Assembly (NCBI GenBank): GCA_030549175.1
Contig: JAUKUA010000001.1
Coordinates: 7,750,001 to 7,814,000 of the forward strand
From: Lasiosphaeris hirsuta
Lineage: Eukaryota; Ascomycota; Sordariomycetes; Sordariales; Lasiosphaeriaceae
Reading direction: 5' to 3'
Length of the DNA stretch: 64,000 nt
Part shown: in pieces, positions 31,391 through 42,419 of the stretch
How the letters are laid out: each line of letters opens with the position of its first letter
Position numbering within the stretch: position 1 is the stretch's first letter
Notes under the pieces: model-generated
What the model saw: only the letters and a program-made list of their open reading frames with translations
What the model was told of the DNA's origin: nothing
Database searches by the model: none
Position numbers and translations under genes: made by a program

Positions 31391-31999
31391 ACAAGTTGAA
31401 CTACTTTATGAAAGTGCTGAATTCTAATATATTGGATTGCAGATCTTGATTGCTGCCTGCGAGAATGTGATGTCCATGGGTGCCCCGAGTACAGACGGCG
31501 GAAGCAGACAAAGGACGAGGATTCGAGTCAACCCTTGCTGATAAGCAAGGAAGGCATTTTTATTCTAAAACAATTTCATTGGTATGTGGTTGTCGAGTGA
31601 ATTGGCCGAGTGAATTTGTTGGTGAATTTGCTTTCGCTGTCTAGTGAATGGACTCGCAGTCCTTGGGCCCTAGCAATCAAAACTACAAAGCCACCTAAAA
31701 AAAAATTCTAAAACACAGTGCGTGCCGCGTCCTTCCCACGACTATGACGTCAACCTCGCTTCACCAACGCATTGACCTTCTCCTATGAGACTAGCTAGAC
31801 TATATAAATCGAGCTCGTGGTAAGTGTTTTGTGTTTTTCCCTTCTTCATGGTCGACTGCCTGCGCCCAGTATGGAGATACCACCCACCCTACCCGTCCTT
31901 GCTGGAGGGGAAGGGCGGAAGCATCATGACCCTGACCCAGTACCGATTTTTCCCTCTTTTTAATTTACGTTCTGTGCTAATTAGTCGTGCCAGATTTTC
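31391..31999. other. no supported gene; promoter-like stretch
   Basis: No open frame of note. A TATATAAAT box at 31801 and a pyrimidine-rich leader after it suggest the promoter of the broken gene that follows. Confidence 0.35.
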
Positions 32000-33440
32000 T
32001 TGAATGGTTCCTCAACAGGTGGTCCCTTGGCAGATCAGATCATCCGGCTCATCCGCGACGCGCGCGATCACGACCAGCGAATTCCGTCCTTTCGCTTTCC
32101 CTGGCCGCCCGACCAGGCCGAAAGCGTCCTTTCCGAGCTTCTTCTTAAGCTAGATCGCATTGGCTTAAGGAACGCAGCTCGCTTTGAATACGATTGCCAA
32201 TCCCATATTGCTCTCCTCGATATGTCCGAGTCTAGGGAATCACGCGGCCACTCTCTCACGTCATGGAAGCTCAATACTATTTTGGACAGGAAACGTCAGA
32301 GGGCTGCCCTTGACATCGACAATGTCGCTATCCAAGAGTTGACAAAGTGGATTACCTGCTTCAACACAGCCGTGATCCACTATAAGGGGAAAATACTCAA
32401 GTTGCCTGATGGCTTGTTCGGATCCATACTTAACGACCCAAAAGTTTCGCTTGTGTCCGAGGTCTCATAGAGTGAGCGCTGGAAAAAAGTGAAGAACAAG
32501 GCACAAAGCTATATCCAACAAAGCAATGGAGAAATCCGTGTCGTCTTTATATCATCGACGCCCACTATCCCCATCTCAAAAAGGCAACGGCCAGCTTGTT
32601 GGTAGCAGATGGTTGCGGTGGATTTCACTGGCTCCTGGAGCGCGAGGTCATTCATGACGATCATCTCCATCATCAGCCATCTGGACAGGTGGAGTTTTAC
32701 CTTTCCGACTTTCTCGATTCTGAAGATCTGCCAATTGACTTTTGCCGGCCCCCACCCGGAATCTCCCGGTTTGTCTCCCTACTTCTCAGCTCAGCTCTGT
32801 GATTCTAACGTATATATATTTATATATACAGAAGTTCTTTTTCTACCATATCTTATCAGGAATTGGCTGCTGTCTTCCGAACGGCTCGCCATGTCCAACA
32901 CCCCGACGTCTTTGCCATGGCAGAAGAGGATATGGAAACGAATTTTTTCAGAGAGATGCAGCAAGAATATGAGCGGCGCATTGCTGAAGAACGTTCCGAG
33001 ACTGAGCGGCGCATTGCTGAAGAACGTCCTGAGGCTGAGCGGCGCATTGCAAAAGAACGTTCTAAGGCTGAGCGGCGCTTTACTGAAGAGCGTCGCCAGC
33101 GCAAAAAGTTGGACAAGCACGCTGCTAAGGTTCGTCGTCGACTCAAAATCTTGAGCAGGCTACCGCTGAGGCCAAGTCGCGTGCCACCAACGCTAAGCGG
33201 TGTGCTGCTAAAGAGCGTCGTCGGCGCGAAGAGGCTGATAAAGGTGCCGCCGAGACCGAGGGGCGTACTACTAAGGCCAAGTGGTGACTCCCTAAGGATA
33301 TGTTCCTCAAAGGGTAGCTCCCCTTCAAGATGGCGACTTCTATTCGCAAAGTTGACAGAGAAGCGCAACAAAATAGAAAACAAGTCTCCTCCTTCTCCGT
33401 TTTCCAGTAGCCAACACGGGCGTAATTCGCGCAATTATGA
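32000..33440 (+). pseudogene. broken gene of unknown function with C-terminal coiled-coil repeats
   Basis: The first segment (32019-32467) is a clean 150-codon frame (RLIRDARDHDQRIPSFRFPW, ELTKWITCFNTAVIHYKGKI) ended by a TAG at 32468-32470. After it the same frame goes on (RWKKVKNKAQSYIQQSNGEI), a one-base shift near 32552 is needed, and then IIDAHYPHLKKATASLLVAD and FYLSDFLDSEDLPIDFCRPP follow. A likely intron (GTATATA...TATACAG, about 32807-32831) leads to ARHVQHPDVFAMAEED and a Glu/Arg coiled coil with four 11-residue repeats. I do not name a family. Two lesions make it a pseudogene unless they are sequencing errors. Confidence 0.5.
32971..33102 (+). repeat. four tandem 33-bp repeats encoding an ERRIAEERxxx coiled coil
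   Basis: Units begin with GAGCGGCGC at 32971, 33004, 33037 and 33070, each 33 bp long and differing by a few substitutions. They encode ERRIAEERSET, ERRIAEERPEA, ERRIAKERSKA and ERRFTEERRQR. The reading frame is preserved by the 33-bp period. Confidence 0.85.
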
Positions 33441-33833
33441 CTTTCTAGCCCTCTAATCATGAAGCAATTGGCTTTGCTCGTAACGCCGCCCAGTGCCGCG
33501 AGCCGTGTATTGTGGTGTATGTGACCATTGGCTCGATGAACGAATATACCCTCTTTGAGTGTTATGTAATTTCGCGACTGCCATGTAAATTTATTCCACG
33601 ACACCTTCCGCAAGCAAAGCTAGACTCCGGAGATCTTTTTCGCCTTGGTTCTTAAGAGACTTGCTTTAGTTCTTGGCTTGCGCGCGTATAGAGGAGAGGC
33701 ATGTGATGGTAAATCTTAAATATAGTTGTTGGGAGCAAAGCCCGTTGCCTGTGATCTAATCGGTCTAGGTTCTACCCTAGCCGCGGTATCACAGGCCTTC
33801 CGAGGTGTGCAATACACGTGCTCACTGCAGGTG

Positions 33834-34075
33834 AATCCAGCAGTGTGACACAATTAAGATCTAGGATATACCCTTGGGCCGCTGTTTAAAAACACTTAAC
33901 GGCTATGGTACCTCGGTTTACTCGGTTATCTTCTTACCGGATGGCCAGTAGCTTATATTAGGCTTAGTCGATGAAATAATTAAGATCTAGGATACGGCCT
34001 TGGGATGTTACTTATAGATGCTCAAAGGCTATAACTACTCAAAGTATTCGAATATCTCGGTATCAGTTAACCCTT
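33834..34075 (-). repeat. repeat debris with inverted TGTCACACTG end and a 125-bp direct duplication
   Basis: CAGTGTGACA at 33841-33850 is the reverse complement of the LTR start seen at 3291, 28956 and 39100, suggesting an LTR terminus in minus orientation. Immediately after, AATTAAGATCTAGGATA occurs at about 33852 and again at about 33979, each followed by a CCTTGGG block. The two copies diverge mainly by transitions. Confidence 0.45.
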
Positions 34076-35306
34076 TATATACCTAGAAATGTATAACGCC
34101 GTCTCGAGTATAAGCCGGGAGGATCTGGAACCTCTGGCCTTGGTGAAAGTGCTTGATCTGCTAGGGCCGCTTTTCCCGGGGGGTATAGCCCTTGTGCTTG
34201 GTCCCAATGTTTCACAACCCTAAAATCGACGGCCACCCGTGCTCATAGTCATGTGATCTTTCGTCACCTTGGAGGATGGGGCCGGCGGCCACCCAGGGCC
34301 TGATCCTTGACGTCGTGCAATACCATTACGAATTCCGCCTCAGCGACGGCCTCTCGTTGGTCCTTGCGGTTAGTTCTTAGCCAATGTAATTCGGAGATGT
34401 TTGTCAACCAGTAGCAGAATTGCCTCGCCAGGGCTCAGGTGCAGCCATGCCGATCACTGAGCCACCAGTCAAGAGCCAGGAGCCAACTGTTCCATCACCC
34501 CACCGACCACAATAACAATAAAATCAGTCAATAGCTTGGGGCGACCTAGCTGCTTCTGCTTTGACGGAGGCTTTCTGTGGGGTAAGCTAGAGTAGCTTCA
34601 CATGGCAATGGCTTGGATCTAGTCTTCAACTTCTTATTAATCTTCCTTAACATCAAGGTCCTTCTTATCCATGTTGAGCTTCGAAATTCTCAGACTCTTT
34701 GCAGCCAGAAGCTCCCGCCGGCCTTCCCGGTTTCCATCTGCGCAGGTGCCACCTTCTGGCACATTTGTGCCTTTGAGCAGCAACTATCTTGGGAAGCGCG
34801 GCTATCTAAATTACCTAACTGGTGGGGTCGTGACCAGCAGGTGAGGAAATGAGCTATCATGAAATGCGATGGGCCTAGTCGTCACTAACAGCCACCGGTG
34901 TCTTGGCCGGGTTTATCCTCAGCCTCCGGTTTGCCAGCGGTCTTCTCCGCGTGATATCTGTAAAGGTGGCATGACAAAAACGTCGAAGCGATGTGCCGGT
35001 TTCAACTGTTGCAGCTCAGCCGCATGCAGCAACAGTCAATTTGATGGAATCCCGATACCGTGCTTTGCAGGTTGGCTTACACTCAAGGGTGATTGGATAG
35101 AACACGGCCGATTTGACATCGCTTTATCGCATGTGACTTAAGACATTAATAGTTAGAACCACTGTCACTGAAATATCTTGCTGGTTATGTCTCTCCTGTT
35201 TAACCAGAGGACAAGCCTTTCGAGCGCCTTTTCGAAAGCCAGTTTATTGGCATTGCTTATCCACAAATACATATCGCGTACTTTCGAATGCCACCCACCC
35301 AGCAGC
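34076..35306. other. no supported gene
   Basis: Mixed repeat-like and unique sequence without family resemblance on either strand. The last 150 bp is likely the promoter of the RING-finger gene. Confidence 0.4.
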
Positions 35307-36623
35307 ATGGAGCAAGAACTGACTTGTGCCGTATGTGAAGGACATCCTAAATCGGTGATCGTAGACGCTGATGGTTTAGTTAGATCTGTCAATGCATTTT
35401 CTTCGACCCTGTCAAACTTCTTGACTGTCAGCACATATTCTGTGGCTCCTGCATCAAACCCTGGCTGGAAAACCCCAACACGGCTTGTCCTCAATGCCGA
35501 ACGGTTCCGCGGGCTGCAACATCCGATCGCCTTCTCAGCAACCTTGTCAATGGCTTCTTAGCTGACAATCCGAACAAGGCCCTGTCTGATGCAGACAAAA
35601 CCAATCGCCGGCAAGAGTACTCGCCGGGAATGGATATCTCGCCATTAGTGCCGTTCATGCTAGATACACCGCAAATTCCAGGCCCAAGAACGCTAGTGCC
35701 CAACCCTTTACACGTCATGACACCGGAGCCTGACGAAGAGGTCCCAGAGATATCCAGGGGATCCTGGCCAGCTAGATATCGCACGGCGCCCCCTCGACCA
35801 CCTGCAAGTACCTGCTCGGAGATAGAGATTGCGCCCCATGGGCCTGCGAGAGCAACTTCATCAATGCTCGAGCGACTCCTCTATGATCTACCTCCGAGGG
35901 CGCGCCTGCCTGGTAATTATGACAGCCCTGCTTACGGATCACCTCAAACGAGAGCTCCTCAAGTTGCCCACACCATTAATAACTACTACTATCGTCAGTG
36001 CCGACTCCAGCGTCACGCATAACAGGTCGCAATTCTCACAAATGTCTCTAGAAGCGCCGGTTCACAGCCAGGCTCCAGCCTCGCCTCATATCTTCCAACA
36101 GCATTTCCAGTCCGGAAGCTCCCCGTACGGTGTCATTGTCAACGGCGCACCCCTTGACACTTACCAGTACAACCAACTGATAAGCACTGGTGTGGCAGTT
36201 CAACCAGGAAACTATTGGTAACACCACCAAATCCAACTTAAAGTACGATCGAGCTAATGACCTTGCAACCAATCCAGGTACGACAATCGTTCTGGTCTTT
36301 ATGGATACCAAGGGGGACCCGGCATTGGCCAGATTCTTCCCGGGCTGAACCTCGGCGGTCCCCTCGCATCGAACGCCTCCGGTTACTCCAACACGAATAT
36401 CTACATAAACGGCCGGGAGATACATGCAATGGACCTTGCTTCTTTGCATAGATGGGGCTATTTTCCTCCTTCGGGAAAAAGATACTGGCTTGATGCCGAC
36501 GGATCATACGGACAGGAAGGTATGCCACACGTTCGGGAAGGGAATCTGAGCATTAATAGCGCGGCAATTCTGGCATCCTATTTAATTGCGCGGCCGGCGG
36601 CAACAGGTTGCATAATTCTCTAG
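35307..36623 (+). CDS. RING-finger protein (CHFR-like fungal E3 ligase), 4 exons
   Basis: Exons 35307-35330, 35384-35993, 36052-36217 and 36278-36623 give 381 aa. Exon 1 is only 24 nt and ends inside the RING (MEQELTCA). Exon 2 continues ICQCIFFDPVKLLDCQHIFC, then GSCIKPWLE and ACPQCRT, completing a C3HC4 RING in the first 60 residues. Pro-rich and disordered segments follow. The end has NGREIHAMDLASLHRWG and a YWLDADGSYGQEG motif seen in many fungal and bacterial proteins of unknown function. A RING domain of this type recruits E2 enzymes for ubiquitin transfer. No FHA domain is present. The first intron uses a second TTAG acceptor, chosen because it restores the Cys-x2-Cys pair. The last 40 residues after the YWLD motif may belong to an unspliced intron. 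Confidence 0.72.
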
Positions 36624-36918
36624 CTGTCTTCTGGCAAGGGATAGCTAGCTGCAGGATGGTTGCCAAGGGTGCTTAGGGAAATATTCTGATTCAAGAGTGC
36701 CCTGCCATTGCATGTTAATTTTTTTCGCCTCACTCCCAACCCTTCTCGTAAGATATGACACCGGCCAAAATGCTGTTGTGTGACCAACCTAAACACCATA
36801 TTCCCTTGGAGATTAATTTTACGACCTGACCCTAAGACACCGGAGCGGCCTAGGTGAAGACAGAATCGTAGGCAAGGACTGCCAAAGGCGATAGTGGCAA
36901 GATGACTGAATGAAGGCC

Positions 36919-37624
36919 AGCGCACACCTTTTGCGGCCCAACGCGTTGAAACTCGTCGTCGAGCTCCTGCGCCAGGCGCCGCACGTAGGCCTCGTCGTCC
37001 TCGCCCGGGCGCAGGCCACGGTACATGCTGCAGGCCGACACGCGCGACGCGTTCTGCGAAATGAGCTGGGTAAATGGCTCCTTGCGGACCTTGAAGTCGC
37101 CCAGCGTCAGCACCCCGAGCGTGGCCCCGTGCCACGCGCCGACCCGTGCGATGAAGTGCGAGGGCTCCGGCTCGGGCGTGGCGAGGTGTGAAAAGTGTGT
37201 CTTGGCCAGCTTGAGCGCTACCTCAACCGCCTCGGAGCCTGTATATATAGACATGTTGGTTAGTTGGTTCATTGATACTCCTCTTCCGCGACTCGGGAGG
37301 TGCCATGCCTGATCCGCATAGAACGGCCTTGGACATGCGCCCGTTGGTGGATTGCACCAGGAAATCAGCCAGGTCCTCGGCTGACTAGGTCTTGTAGAAG
37401 CCCGGGTGGCAGTAGGGCACCGAGAGGAGCTGGTTGACGACGGCCTGCTGGACGCGCTTGTTGTCGTAGCCCAGGCAGGCCACGGCCGCGCCGCTGGTGG
37501 CATCGAGGATGGTGCGACCATCGCTGGTATGGGGGTAGATGCCCGTCGCCGACTCGACCAGCGCGGCGGGGTCCTTGTGGAAGTTCTTGTACAGGAGGCT
37601 ATTCTTTGCTGTGGGATACGCCAT
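36919..37624 (-). pseudogene. class III aminotransferase, 3'-truncated with in-frame stop
   Basis: Starting at 37624 the frame reads AYPTAKNSLLYKNFHKDPAA, GIYPHTSDGRTILDATSGAA and VACLGYDNKRVQQAVVNQLL, typical of PLP-dependent class III (omega-amino acid) aminotransferases. A TAG at 37387-37385 interrupts it before SAEDLADFLVQSTNGRMSKA. A 70-bp intron (37308-37239) with a GC donor then restores GSEAVEVALKLAKTHF, and WHGATLGVLTLGD follows. Similarity ends at KVCA (36919); the half of the protein with the Asp and Lys that bind PLP is gone. A 16-G run at 37639-37654 precedes the start codon. The enzyme cannot be active. The TAG could come from CAG by one C-to-T change. Confidence 0.8.
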
Positions 37625-37654
37625 TTTTCCTTTTTTTAGGGGGGGGGGGGGGGG

Positions 37655-38116
37655 TTTGTTTTAGGCGGGTGGCGTAGTAGTGTCCGGTGTTAAGTAGTTG
37701 GGTTAAGGGGTTGGGTTTAAGAGGTTGTGTTAACTTCCTGTATCATGTCATGTTGTTGGAACCGGGAGAAGCCATCTCTTATATACAACATCGCATCGAC
37801 TTCAGGTTGATACATCTCGCATCCGTCCTGCATCTGTGTTGTGGTACCTCGTAAGGTGGACACACAAGGATCAATTGCTCAATGCGCCGAGTGGAATACG
37901 TGCTACATATCTCAACATCCGCGGTCGGTGACTACCTTGGTGACTGAGAAGACGGTCAACACGTCGGTGTCACGACGGTGTGTGTCTCGGCGCGGTTTTG
38001 GGATGCAGACGGTGTGGACGTCGTGCCTCCTGCCAAGACTAGTTTAGCTTGCTAGCCTCTTTTGCGGAAACGGTTGCTGGTGTTGATCTTGTTGTAATCC
38101 AGCCAAAGAAACATTC
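37655..38116. other. spacer without supported gene
   Basis: Nothing recognisable; short frames only. The right part may contain the left end of the Tc1 relic. Confidence 0.35.
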
Positions 38117-38690
38117 TTGTCAAAGTTGTCTTGTCTTGTCGTCATTGCTGCTCGACAAGTTCAACGGATCTATGCACGTGCGATCGATCGTGGCTTTGAC
38201 CCTAATGAAGCATCGTTTGTCCTGGCCGACTTTCTAAACAGACCCCTGAAACTCCTGAGCTTATTATCGCCAAGGTACAAAGCGACCGTTATGGTCGAGA
38301 AAAACATGTGCTGGTCATGCTGGTGACCTTGGCCAGATAGGTCTGGATATCTCCACGTGGCAGATTCTAAGGAAGAATGGATTTCGCAAAACGAAGCCAA
38401 CGAGGAAGCCTGGGTTGACGAAGATAATGAGAGCTGAAATAATTATATAGTGTTTAGAACATCAGGATTGGACGCTTCAAGATTGGAAAAGAGTGATTTA
38501 GAATGATGAAACATCAGTGATTCTAAATTTTCGGCGTGGTGGTTATCGAGTTTGGAGAAAGTAACATGAATCTTTTATGAAGAATGGTATCCATGAAAGA
38601 TGGAAACGTTTTTCTGAGTTTATGTTTTGAGGGAGTGTTTCATGACAAGAAAGAACCATGCCATTGGGCAAACGGCACCTAAGTCAATTG
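38117..38690 (+). mobile_element. Tc1/mariner transposase relic with RIP-type stops
   Basis: Fragments in order: RIYARAIDRGFDPNE (second helix-turn-helix region), then GLDISTWQILRKNGFRKTKP and TRKPGLTKIMRAE, then EHQDWTLQDWKRVI, a TAG, NDETSVILNFRRGGYRVWRK and KRFSEFMF followed by TGA. Intact fungal Tc1 transposases read WSDETS and FMFWG at these two places, so both stops are Trp codons changed by G-to-A, and Ser became Asn in the same step. That is the RIP signature. Only the first catalytic Asp region survives. The rest fades by 38700. Confidence 0.75.
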
Positions 38691-39099
38691 ACAGGGAGAG
38701 ATGCCCTACCACTCGATCCATCCCCCCCCTATTAGCGCCTTGGCAATGGCACACGAGCTAACATTGAAAAAAGACCGTATGTTTAGCAATTATGATACGG
38801 GTTTAGAATTACCCCAAAACATAATATATCGCAACTACGATTAAAATAGGAACTGATCGCGAGCTAATTGTTCTAAACCCTTATTAGAGCAGCCTAATTA
38901 CGATATAATCTATAAGTAATAACTACCGCAAGTTTATAAGTATTTACTAAATATTCCCTAAGCGTAAAATACATAACTGTTACGGTCTGGAATGGATCGC
39001 TTTTGTGAGCATCATTTTGGTAGTCCTTCCCTTGACACTAACATAATGTAATATGATGGTAGTGTTGTATATTGGAAAGGATGGCTCGTTGGCAATCAG
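38691..39099. other. AT-rich spacer, probable RIP-altered repeat
   Basis: Dense in TAATA, ATAATT and TTATAA between 38780 and 38990, unlike the surrounding genes. No open frames and no partner copy recognised in the window. Confidence 0.4.
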
Positions 39100-39350
39100 T
39101 GTCACACTGTTGGGCTCACCTCCTTGACCTGGGCCCACAGCGATGGCCACAACGGTGGCCACATCGTGGCTCAACCTGTGGGACACGCACACATACCACA
39201 ATCAAGACGTGACCAGGAACCCCCTGACCCACACGCAGGTCGATGGGTTCTCGGCCTAGGCCGGGATCCTAGACACCACTCACAAGACAAGCCGGCCCAC
39301 CCCGTGAACCTAGCCCACACTTGGCACGTCACCCGACTTCCGGGATTATC
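39100..39350 (+). repeat. LTR-like repeat beginning TGTCACACTG (partner 28956-29246)
   Basis: Direct match to the repeat at 28956 through most of its length: CTCCTTGACCTGGGCCCACAG, GGCCACAACGGTGGCCACAT and CACACGCAGGTCGATGGG are shared. Less expanded than the other copy, which carries a CA microsatellite. Confidence 0.6.
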
Positions 39351-39639
39351 GTGTACGGCCACACAACCCCAACATCGTGGTTGAGAGCTGCATTAGCCGC
39401 CAGAAGAGCCACATGATGTTTCAGCGGTCTTTCAAATGACAGGCCTCCTAGCTATCGCAGTGGATCCAATGGAAAACCTGAACCCCGACGTTCTCCGGAG
39501 TCTAGCTTCAGTGGTGACAGGTGTCTGCAGTCAGACCCCCATGAGTCACGAAGGGAAACGTCGTTATTCGACGAAAGTACCAAGGACGTGAAGGAACCTT
39601 CGTGGTCGTGAACATCACACCATCGAAGTACCAATACCG
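39351..39639. other. spacer without supported gene
   Basis: Unique-looking sequence with no gene between two repeat copies. Confidence 0.3.
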
Positions 39640-40126
39640 GCCGTAGACCATTGGGAAGAAGGTCAGCAGCACTTGGCTCGAACCCTGATTTGTAGGGCGC
39701 GAGAGACGGGCGGCTAAGGAAGGATCTTCATGTATCTTGGTATTCTTGTATATTGTACATAGCCTTCATAAAGAGACGAGGGCCCTGCGACGGATCCTCG
39801 AGAGGAAGAAGCCCCCCAGTCCTTTTTGGAAAACAGCCTAGAAAGATTATCAGCTGAACTTCAGTGAAGCTGAGGGGTAATACAACCTTGTGAACCCTTC
39901 TGTTTCTCATTGACTTGCATCTGCGAAGCATCGTCTGTCATCTTCCCTGTGACCGCTCCATCTCCCTGAATCTACCTTCTCCCTCACAATTACCAGGACT
40001 TTGGGTTGCGAAGATCGTCTCCCTCACTTCGTGTGAAAGCTCTGAATCATACCAACACCATTGCCGGCCTGGAGTGGACGGTTGAGTTGATCTAGATCAT
40101 AGCTCTGCAGTTCGGTTAGATGGCAT
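39640..40126 (+). repeat. composite repeat, less-mutated copy of 20033-20587 with second half inverted
   Basis: 39640-39840 matches 20033-20262 directly, while 39843-40126 matches the reverse complement of 20300-20585. The junction carries CAGTGAAGCTGAGGGGTAAT, which also occurs, inverted, at the right edge of the 20-kb copy. GC content is higher here, so this copy escaped most RIP. Confidence 0.6.
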
Positions 40127-42419
40127 TAATATTACTGTAATGGTATAATTGAAGCTTAAAGGCAGTAAAGGAAGTGGTTAAAGATATGGATTATGGGTGT
40201 GGTTCATTTCTATGTATATTTTATTAATGTTTGTGCCCTGACAAGTCTATTGAATAGTGCCTACACAGGGGTTGCAGTGGCTTGCTACGGTAGAGTGTAC
40301 TGCGGAAGCGGCGGTGGTACGATGGCAGAGCCTAGTAAGATGCTAAAGGAAACAAAGAGAATCCTTTAAGGAGTATTTAGGATTAAGGCCGCCCTACATC
40401 CTAGCTAGGGTAACGGTAGCGTCACGTATACCGTGGTTAAGAACATTGGCTTTGGTTTCCTTAGGTTCCTAAGTCTTCTTTCTTTATGTTATAACAGTAG
40501 AATCGCTGGCTTCCTTCGTAGTTAAAGCCGTTCAGTTAGGGTTGGTTCTTATACAGTGTTCTTACGTAGTAGTTAACTGCCTTATAGGTTCTTCAACGGT
40601 AGCTTCCTAGACTTCCTAGGTCTGAGATAACCCTTTATCTCTATTGCCGTTCGAATCCGAGCTATTGGTATCAAGCCATTCTATGTTATCGCGGCCAGAA
40701 TCATTGTTATCGTTAACCCCGGTATTACTCTGCAGTATCTATCTCTCACCGGCTTTATTGATTCGATTTCCAGTTACTTATTTACGCCAGAAGACTACGT
40801 TATGAGAATCTGGGTCGCCAAGCAGAAAAACTAAAGCCAGGTAATATGCTTAGCCTTGGTATTATATCAGGCAATATTGCTTCTCAGGTAGCCTCGGATG
40901 CCTACGGTATCTTTATATCAGGGTCCAGGATACCCCCTGAATACTTTAGGATAGTCTTCCATAGCTGAAAGCACCCACGCTCTATATCATACTCAAAGCT
41001 AACTATCTACAAGGACTAGAGTAACGCGAGCCACCTCTCCTTATAATGATCTAATACTTTCTTCCATACCGTCATATAGTCTTTTTTCTTCGTGCTGCTG
41101 AAGAGACCCTTGTTCTTATTAATTAAGGAACTACTCCATCATTGTGGCGGTCATCTCGGTGGTAAACTTAACCCTGCGTTGCTTATCCACTGCGTTAGCC
41201 TCCGAATTACGTGTGCGTTTCTAGATGGGGCCGCTCTCTGAAGAACGTTGCTTTCAACTGGTGGCACCCTTGGGGACGGGAAGGGGTTCCCTGGGTTAGC
41301 TGTGAGGACGGAGGTACAGCCAAATTAGTATTGGAGGGCGTCGAAGTCACAGCAGCGCAACCTCCGCGGGACCATGGCTTGGGGATGCGTGGGAAAGGAG
41401 GATGGGAGTCATTTGGATAGGGGGTCGTTTTCTAGCCAATCGTGGTCCTGGCTCGAATCCGGGAGTGGTCCAACCACTATGCTGTCTTACATGCCTGCCA
41501 TAGCCCTGTTTTGGCCTTCAAAATGGCTAATCGAGGAAATAGTTGTAACATCTTGCGAGGTTATCTTGCAAACTTGGCCACTTGAAGCGTTGAACTGTTG
41601 AAATCAGGGGCTTGAAGCTTGTTTTAGTGGTCACCCGGGGTTCAACCAAAGGCGGTGAGAGTCCGGGAGCTACTGCGCACTACTGCGCACTACTGCAATA
41701 TATCGTAGGTGGCTTGGGACTAATTTTATTACTTTTTGGAACAGTGCGTCACTGGGCAGTGGGTTGCCAATCAGGGCCTTAGGGCGTTCACGGAAAGATG
41801 CAGGCTAGAGTTTTTTTACTGCCGTTGTGTACTCATTGCTCGCTCGCTCTCCCTCCCTTGCCTTGTACGAGTTGGATAGGTGGACAGTGCCGCTTTGAGA
41901 TACTGTCCTGGCGGGATATGGAACCCATTTCCGAATCCTTGCACGTTTTGTGGTGGGCGTGGCCGAAGACGTCGATATGAAGCCTCGGCAGGTCCCCGAG
42001 AGGGGTTTGTGCCGGGACCGCAGTCTGCTCTATTCTAGTTCAAAACGGTGGCGGGAATCGTCTCTCAGTTTTCGCCACAACAAGTCTCAGCTAGATGATG
42101 GGATTCTCGCCTATGTTGACACCATTCGACTCAGCTTGGAGTGGGACAATGCCGTACTGGCGCATTCGTTTTCCCCAATCGCCACGGATCCGATCGCCCC
42201 TCCGAGACAAAAAAAAAAAACGCTTCGCCTATCACAGTTATTTGCTTACCTTAACTTTCCATCCTTCTTTGATACATGATGTATGCGTAGCGCACTTGCT
42301 GTTGTTGTTTCTCAGCCGACCTTGACCCGAGCCACTCAGCTTTTTCCGCTGCTCGCCGTCAGGATACACACACACACACACCACTACGATGGCACTAGAG
42401 CAGGCTGGCCCGCTTCCTC
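40127..42419. other. 2.3 kb without a supported gene; left part RIP-like
   Basis: 40130-41200 looks like heavily transition-mutated repeat DNA with stops in all frames. 41200-42350 has more normal composition but only short unrelated frames. A small direct repeat (CTACTGCGCA about twice) lies at 41671-41692. CACACACACACAC at 42367 sits in the likely leader of the MFS gene. Confidence 0.4.

Noticed and set aside
32971..33102. CRISPR-like regular repeats
   Set aside because: The 33-bp units are contiguous without spacers and encode a coiled coil in a eukaryotic genome.
41440..41470. tRNA T-arm-like CCTGG-CTCGAAT-CCGGG
   Set aside because: No matching acceptor strand at the right distance upstream.
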